From the NCBI GenBank assembly GCA_902799665.1, contig CADCBK010000024.1:1-64000 (forward strand): 64,000 nucleotides of DNA, read 5' to 3'. Below are positions 59,701-64,000 of the stretch, piece by piece; positions within the stretch are counted from its first letter, which is position 1; every line of letters begins with the position of its first letter. This DNA comes from an uncultured Spirochaetaceae bacterium (lineage in GTDB: Bacteria > Spirochaetota > Spirochaetia > Treponematales > Treponemataceae). Made by a program: the position numbers and the translations under genes. The notes beneath the pieces were generated by a model. The model was given only the letters and a program-made list of their open reading frames with translations, was not told the DNA's origin and made no database searches.

Positions 59701-61019
59701 TGGACAACCATGTGAACGATCCCGACGGAATCTTGGCCTTGGGCGACACATACCTTGAATGGGCGACGGAAAAAGACAGCGCCAAATTTGACGACGCGTA
59801 CCAAACTTACTCAAAGCTTCAGCAGCTTTACGGGGCTAAAAACCCCAACCTTTATCAAAGCCGTTTCTTGCGCTACAACATTCGCACCGACCAATTGCGG
59901 AACGTTTTGGAGCTAAAAGAATTCTTCTACAGCCAAGGCGAAAAGTCATTGTCGGCGCCGGACTGGACGGAATTGAGCGGCTATCTCATGGACAAGCAGC
60001 ATGGCGAACTTCCTCTTGACCAAGAGTTCCTCCGCGAAAAAATAGAGGACGTGCGCGACATGATCCTTTACGCGGTTACGGCGGCGCCTGAGGATCCGCT
60101 GGCCAACTACAATTTGTCGCGCTACTTGGTTCAAGTCGGCGACCACAGGAAGGCCGTCCAGTCGTTGAAGCACACGGAAAGCCTGTTTGACAAGGCGACC
60201 AATTTGCGCAAAAAGGCGATTTACAAGCAGCTTAACAACTACAGGCTTTTGGGCGAGGAATACTTGTACGACCGCGAATATGTTTTGGCGCGCGAGGAAT
60301 TCACGAAGGGCTTGAATTTGTTTGAAGGCAAAAAGAGGGCTAGCAACTTCGCGCCGGACAAGAATGTCGGCGTGATGTATTCCGACATGGGCGATTTGGA
60401 ATACTTCATTTCGGGCGACTTGGAAGCGGCCCGCATGAACTACCAGAATTCAATCGACAGCAAGAACGACATGCCTTCGATTCGCTACAGGGTGGGTTAC
60501 ATCGACTATTCAAGCGAAGATTATCAAAGCGCGCTTGTGAATTTCATCAAGGCAAGCCAGCAAGTTCCGGACGACTCGCACATGCTTTTGGCCTTGGGCA
60601 ACACCCTTTCGCTTAAGAACGACAATTACGCCGCGCAGGGCTACTACAAGCGCCTGCTTGGCCATCTTGACTTGGTTCGCGAAAAGTTTGGAATCGTCTC
60701 GCCGCAAACCGACGAAAGGGCGGGGGACATGGTTGAAGTTTACATGAAGGCGGCTAACAATTTGGGCGTAAGCCTCTTCCGCATAGCGCGGCAAAGCGGT
60801 TCCAGCTCAAAGAACGCGGCCTCGTTGGTAAACTTCCAGGATTCAATCCGCTACTACGACGCCCTTACAAGAAACCAGCAAACGATGGTCCGCTTGCCGG
60901 GAAGCAACTTGGCCGAAATGAACTTGCGCTACGCCACGAATCCCTTCCCCAAGTTTGAGCCGGAAATCTACACTGACATTCCGCGCGTCCTTGACGGCGA
61001 AAAGGGCCTTGAACAGTGA
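56799..61019 (+). CDS. Large acidic, single-span membrane protein with TPR C-terminal domain
   Basis: A 1406-residue protein. Residues 1-720 are a Pro/Glu/Asp/Ser/Ala-rich, low-complexity and probably disordered region with EPEP runs (about 123-137), SSPDEL/SMPDDL-type repeats (about 385-450) and ISFDAPxEEAP repeats. A helical segment (about 745-835) precedes one membrane span (LPAIIIGVLAAMVLFCLGFLG, about 842-863). The remaining ~540 residues are TPR-like helical pairs. With no signal peptide, the acidic half should be cytoplasmic and the TPR half periplasmic. A scaffold role is inference. It overlaps the next gene by four bases. Confidence 0.82.
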   Translation: MPGYSQLKKLSETVLKLGNEIKLRAERGEKAVPVFIPDTIEDIDDSQDFVLGMPEKPKPPEPEESESPAEEAESVQETTDVSVDDLLSGIASGDAPDLSAFGDDGSASSGKSKSKAKGKAAKPEPEPEPEPEPEPEPKGISGSGYSGFGFDDDGVLEASSDEAKPDISALMGGPGKAPAAAPSAKANDGLTGIPELDAILNPKKQEEPSSASTGIPDLDAILSPAKESAPEPEPEPLEAEPLPSAPEPEAAAPQEIDFGGLDDLEVEDYKTPENESAAGEDIDASALFGDDVEDFEMPDSSVQKKKEPFKPLPPEDDDAILKPDIFTDDSNVTKENPPYYAAAPYGETPKQAESAGGAEPIPPLDEASADETGIEELSDFGDLSSPDELSSPDELAPAGDISSPDELSAPEDFSMPDDIAAADGLAPADGLSAADDFSMPDDLSMAEPLEDISFDAPAEEAPVQDAAAAAEETSDFDDPFAQSDKDFAGGGAIDLNMDLPDEISEVPAEVSGLDLSSGDGAAEGEASSGDGALADLGGDLGGGAFDLPEGDISFDAPIEEAPSTEEPSAQEEPASGESVSEEPASGEPVSEEPSAQDAGGMDFEMPDMDFGEGSSQEISADAVEAPSGDADIFNTDGMDMASFDMPDSFGSDDAAPQEDGALPGETIGETDEATASALGDFNIQDTDSQLSKAGDDFALEGAGDDFSIPGFSEEGADPYANEGKKGGVDQVDFSGAVTGDGSQRTALTEEEYQKFKKNLRDYPLNVRIAVEDMIAKNEFTDEVVFEVIEKILKKVTARQLANHLEKMLDISLPVPRDYERRSAEEYEAYKASFAYQLKSRILPAIIIGVLAAMVLFCLGFLGHRYIITPLTAEKLYKEGYALIEHDEFPLSKDKFNEALKYKSKKKWFFRYARAYRAKKQYDLAELFYTNILKRFDHDKDAGLEYAQMEVDDLANYELAEEILKREVLDNHVNDPDGILALGDTYLEWATEKDSAKFDDAYQTYSKLQQLYGAKNPNLYQSRFLRYNIRTDQLRNVLELKEFFYSQGEKSLSAPDWTELSGYLMDKQHGELPLDQEFLREKIEDVRDMILYAVTAAPEDPLANYNLSRYLVQVGDHRKAVQSLKHTESLFDKATNLRKKAIYKQLNNYRLLGEEYLYDREYVLAREEFTKGLNLFEGKKRASNFAPDKNVGVMYSDMGDLEYFISGDLEAARMNYQNSIDSKNDMPSIRYRVGYIDYSSEDYQSALVNFIKASQQVPDDSHMLLALGNTLSLKNDNYAAQGYYKRLLGHLDLVREKFGIVSPQTDERAGDMVEVYMKAANNLGVSLFRIARQSGSSSKNAASLVNFQDSIRYYDALTRNQQTMVRLPGSNLAEMNLRYATNPFPKFEPEIYTDIPRVLDGEKGLEQ

Positions 61020-61630
61020 AAGTGTACTGTCCGCATGTCGGAGTTTTGTGGAAGCGCCGGCTGATAGTTCTGTACAAAGAAATCTTCAGAAAGTCCATTC
61101 ACTTGTGCTCCGGCTTTGTTCCCCTTTGCCTAAAATATTTTTACAAAGGCGCGATAGGACTCTTGGTTTTTGCCGGAGCCTTTTACACATTGACCCAAGT
61201 CTTGTCGCTTAACGGAAGGCGCGTTCCGCTTGTTTCCGACATAACGGACATGGCCGCCCGCGAGCGCGACAGGGGAAAATTTGTCTTGGGGCCATTGACC
61301 TTGGTTTTGGGAATCCTTTTGGCGGCTCTCCTTTGTCCGCCCAAGTCGGCGGCCGTTGGAATTTTCGCGCTCGCTTTTGGCGACGGGCTTGCGAGCCTGG
61401 CTGGAAAGCTTTTGGGAAACCTGCATATTCCGCGCACCGGCGGAAAGACTTGCGCCGGAAGCCTTATGTGCCTGCTCGCGATATTCATTTCAAGCTTTTG
61501 CGTTTTGGGAAGAACCGACGCCGCGCTTGTGTTGGCGCTTTGCGGAATGCTTGTCGAAGTCCTTCCGTTGAAAGACTTTGACAACATTTTGATTCCGCTT
61601 TTGTTGGGAAAAATTTCGCAGTATATTTAA
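61016..61630 (+). CDS. Dolichol/phytol kinase-like (CTP-dependent) membrane protein
   Basis: A 204-residue polytopic protein with about six helices, resembling the SEC59/DGK1/VTE5 prenol and diacylglycerol kinase family: IFRKSIHLCSGFVPL near the N-terminus, FALAFGDGLASLAGKLLG near 120 and GGKTCAGSL near 145. It likely phosphorylates a membrane lipid alcohol; the substrate is unknown. The start is GTG at 61016, overlapping the upstream stop (GTGA). Confidence 0.78.
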   Translation: MKVYCPHVGVLWKRRLIVLYKEIFRKSIHLCSGFVPLCLKYFYKGAIGLLVFAGAFYTLTQVLSLNGRRVPLVSDITDMAARERDRGKFVLGPLTLVLGILLAALLCPPKSAAVGIFALAFGDGLASLAGKLLGNLHIPRTGGKTCAGSLMCLLAIFISSFCVLGRTDAALVLALCGMLVEVLPLKDFDNILIPLLLGKISQYI

Positions 61631-62442
61631 GTGTAAAGCTTATGGAGGGCCGACAAGGCCTTTTCCGTTCCAAAAGCCAGCAAAGCGGCTCCAAGCGCCG
61701 TAAGGGACAAAACCGCGCTTGTGTTTAAGATGAAGTAGCCTGCCTCCATGCAAAAGACGCCGATTCCCACGCGGATGTAAATCGGGTTTTCGTTGAGCTT
61801 TGCGTTTATCGCGTATGAGGCAGCCGTCAAGGCGATGGCCACGATGTATGTGAAGTTTACGAATTTGCTCCAGCCGACGCCTATTGAAAAATTGGATTCT
61901 ATTTTTATCGTGTTCACGGGAACGATGTTTGCCAGCGCGAGCGAAAAGACCAAAAGCACTATTATGTTTTGTTCAGTCTCCAAGCCTTTTTTCTTTGACG
62001 AAAAGATTGACGCCGTGAAAAGGCTTATGATGGAGAGCGTTCTTCCCCAAAAAAGCGTCCGGCCCGCTATTACCAAAAAACTGGGCAGGTTTTTTTCCAC
62101 CGTCTCCAAGGGAATGAAGGGGCGGACAAATTCTGTAAGGCAGCCGAGCAGGAAAAGCATTAGATAGGCCACCTCGCTTGAAGGGGTTTTTTCAAAGCGG
62201 GCGTATATGTAAAATGACACCGTTGGTATGTAAAGGGCCATAAAAAGGCTGGAAACGATTATGGAAATGTAATGCCTTTCAAAGAATTTTGGGTTTTCAA
62301 GCGAAATTCCGTAGTTAAGCTGGATTTGGCCAGACGCCACGGCTTTTACTTTATATAGAAAGTAAATCGAAACAAGGGCGGAAACAAAGAGGAAAAAAGT
62401 TGAGAATGTAAGGGTGTAGCGGTTTCTGGTTTTTAGCGTCAT
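61627..62442 (-). CDS. Polytopic membrane protein of unknown function
   Basis: A 271-residue protein with about seven to eight hydrophobic helices and short charged loops (FEKTPSSEV, KKKGLETEQN). I do not recognise the family; the helix count recalls 7TM sensor modules but there is no attached signalling domain. The start at 62442 is set by a promoter seven bases upstream; an upstream ATG at 62478 falls within the -35 box. Its stop overlaps the convergent kinase-like gene by four bases. Confidence 0.75.
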   Translation of the reverse strand: MTLKTRNRYTLTFSTFFLFVSALVSIYFLYKVKAVASGQIQLNYGISLENPKFFERHYISIIVSSLFMALYIPTVSFYIYARFEKTPSSEVAYLMLFLLGCLTEFVRPFIPLETVEKNLPSFLVIAGRTLFWGRTLSIISLFTASIFSSKKKGLETEQNIIVLLVFSLALANIVPVNTIKIESNFSIGVGWSKFVNFTYIVAIALTAASYAINAKLNENPIYIRVGIGVFCMEAGYFILNTSAVLSLTALGAALLAFGTEKALSALHKLYT

Positions 62443-62449
62443 TAAGCCT

Positions 62450-62478
62450 ATTATATATTTTTGTCTTTTTTTGCTCAA
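62450..62478 (-). promoter_or_regulatory. Sigma70-type promoter of the gene at 61627, leaderless architecture
   Basis: Minus strand TTGAGC (62478-62473), 17 bases, TATAAT (62455-62450), seven bases to ATG 62442. Confidence 0.7.
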
Positions 62479-62521
62479 GATGATTTTTTTTTTGCCGATA
62501 ATTTATGTAAGGAAGGGAAAC

Positions 62522-63150
62522 ATGAAAAGAGCGTTGATTGCAGGTTTTGTTCTCGTAGCCGCCGGCCTTTGTTTTGCCGGTGACGCCGCTGCATTCAAAG
62601 ACATCGGGTTCTCAAATGACGGAAGAATTTACGTTTTTGGCCAGTATGGAAAGACCGACGTTAAATTCCAGCCTTACGCGGAAATTTACACGATTGACGT
62701 TGAGAAAAACGAGTATGTTCCCGGCGGCGTTTACAAAAACTTGGAGGACGGTTCCACAAGAAGCGGAAGCCAGGTTTACGAAGATTTGATTGCAAAGCAT
62801 TACTTTGACATAAAGAAATTCAACTGCGAAAGCGCGTCCGTTGACGACGTCCTTTATGTCTTGGAAAGCGAAAAGAAAAAGGGCGAAGACCTGATAGAGT
62901 TCAAGAACTACGGCGACGACGGCGAATCCAGCCGCTTGACTTACAAAGTCCGCTTGGTTCCGACGATTTACGGTCGCGGAAAAGACTTGCGCTCAAGCTT
63001 TTACATCAACCTTGACCTTTATGACAACGAAGGCTCGCTTGTAAAGTCTTATAAGGTCGGTTCGCCAGACATCAAAAGAAGGCTCGTAAGCTCTTACAAG
63101 ATTACGCGCATTTTTAGGGACAAGGCAAAAAGCGGCCTTGTCTTTGTTGT
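62522..63150 (+). CDS. Secreted protein, 3' end replaced at a sequence junction
   Basis: About 205 genuine residues of an exported protein: a signal peptide ([18 protein letters not shown]), then a beta-rich domain ([20 protein letters not shown]...). It resembles the predicted secreted DUF2259 type that I associate with Treponema; this is recollection. AGGAAGGG precedes the ATG. After ...[10 protein letters not shown] the frame continues to 63313 only as antisense of infB, so the true C-terminus is missing. Confidence 0.7.
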
Positions 63151-63160
63151 GGACCTTTCC
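63130..63160. other. Chimeric junction between two genomes
   Basis: Left of this point codon use and content are those of the rest of the window; right of it an antisense infB of Bacteroidetes type begins. Both genes are interrupted here, and a short stretch fits both (VHNKDKA in infB, GLVFVVD in the secreted protein). That suggests joining through a short shared sequence. Confidence 0.75.
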
Positions 63161-64000
63161 CTCTGTGACAAGACCACCGGCAATAGTTCCCACCTTGGAA
63201 ATCTTGAAGACCTGCTTGACCTCTACCTGACCGGTGACAATCTCTTTCTTCACCTTGTCAAGCATACCGACCATAGCGGCCTTCACGTCGTCGATGGCGT
63301 CGTAGATGACTGAGTAGGTGTTGATCTCCACACCGTCGTTGTCGGCGAGCTTGCGAGCAGCTGCCGAAGGACGTACCTGGAAACCTACGATGATGGCATC
63401 GGAAGCATCGGCCAGCGTGACATCGTTCTCCGAGATCTGACCCACGGCCTTGTAGATGACCTTGACCTGAACCTTCTCGGTAGAAAGCTTGATGAACGAG
63501 TCGCTCAAAGCCTCCACCGAACCATCGGTATCACCCTTGACGATGATGTTCATCTCGTGGAACTCACCACGTGCGATACGATGCGAGATGTCGCTCAGCG
63601 TCAGACGGGTCTGTGTACGCAGGCTCTGCTCACGCTGGAGCTGCTCACGCTTGTTGGCGATGTCGCGAACCTCCTGCTCTGTGTCAAGCACATGGAACTG
63701 GTCGCCGGCTGTCGGCGCGCCATTCAAGCCGAGCACGATAGCGGGCTCGGCAGGCTTCACATCGTCGATGCGCTGGTTACGCTCATTGAACATAGCCTTG
63801 ACACGGCCCCAGCTGGTACCGGCGATGACATAGTCACCGACATGGAGCGTACCGTTGCTGACTAGTACTGTGGACACATAGCCACGGCCCTTGTCGAGAG
63901 AGCTCTCGATGACCGTACCCGTAGCCTTGCGGTTAGGATTGGCCTTCAGATCAAGCATATCGGCCTCAAGAAGCACCTTGTCCATCAAGTCATCGACACC
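63135..64000 (-). CDS. infB: Translation initiation factor IF-2, internal fragment, Bacteroidetes-like
   Basis: About 285 residues of the C-terminal half of IF-2 on the minus strand, open at the window end (upstream part missing) and cut at the junction. Seen: the domain II beta barrel ([41 protein letters not shown]), domain III ([35 protein letters not shown]), and the start of the last domain ([29 protein letters not shown]). The wording is that of Prevotella/Bacteroides IF-2, and codon use (frequent ATC, GAG, CTG-type choices) differs from the rest of the window. The final ~80 residues are absent. Confidence 0.88.

Noticed and set aside
62993-63988. infB as a horizontally acquired complete gene
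   Set aside because: The 3' part of that frame is the antisense of the secreted-protein gene, not IF-2, and the frame runs off the window; a chimera explains it better.

Overview
The window reads as about 63.1 kb of one chromosome, GC-rich and densely coded, followed by roughly 0.85 kb of foreign sequence. Gene content suggests a host-associated, anaerobic, fermentative spirochaete of the Treponema type: oxygen-independent NrdD/NrdG, soluble fumarate reductase with Hdr/Flx proteins, several c-di-GMP and SpoIIE/STAS signalling genes, PotABCD, a secreted C-terminal gene of a type I associate with Treponema. This rests on recognising protein families by eye, not on a search. No rRNA, tRNA, CRISPR array, IS element or prophage was seen.

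Layout: 0-6 kb holds a Lon-like AAA+ ATPase, a MATE exporter, an orphan sugar-importer ATPase, a DHH phosphoesterase and a small secreted protein. 6-9.8 kb is grpE-dnaK-dnaJ, followed by a strongly folded candidate small RNA. 10-14.1 kb is a partner-switching module: two SpoIIE-like phosphatases (the second has lost its metal ligands) and a STAS antagonist. 14.5-25.8 kb is the centrepiece: malate dehydrogenase, fumarase, then nine tightly packed genes hdrB-hdrC-hdrA-flxD-flxC-flxB-flxA-frdB-frdA. Together these encode the reductive route oxaloacetate to malate to fumarate to succinate, with an NADH-linked Hdr/Flx electron-transfer complex joined to a soluble, anchorless fumarate reductase. I infer a flavin-based bifurcating, NADH-dependent fumarate reductase.

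25.9-28.8 kb is nrdD-nrdG with a candidate NrdR operator. 28.9-35.1 kb is malQ plus a giant GH13-family protein ending in a histone-H1-like Lys/Ala/Pro tail that has its own ribosome-binding site and ATG. 35.4-43.5 kb carries a PflA-like radical SAM protein, a Holliday-resolvase-like protein, potABC with two damaged potD copies, and azlCD; galT follows upstream of azlCD. 45.1-55.5 kb holds a secreted transglutaminase-like/TPR protein, a LacI-fold GGDEF protein, a TrpR-like regulator divergent from an unknown gene, XRE-cupin and ArgR regulators, two HD-GYP proteins and gltX. 55.6-63.1 kb holds luxS, a lipoprotein, a 1406-residue acidic TPR membrane protein, a dolichol-kinase-like protein, an unknown membrane protein and a truncated secreted protein.

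The last ~0.85 kb is antisense Bacteroidetes-like infB, joined in the middle of both genes. It is best explained as an assembly chimera, so the window is probably metagenome-derived.

Two features recur. Many genes have a sigma70-type promoter whose -10 box ends 6-7 bases before the ATG, with no Shine-Dalgarno sequence, which indicates leaderless mRNAs. The gaps between genes carry dispersed palindromic repeat families.
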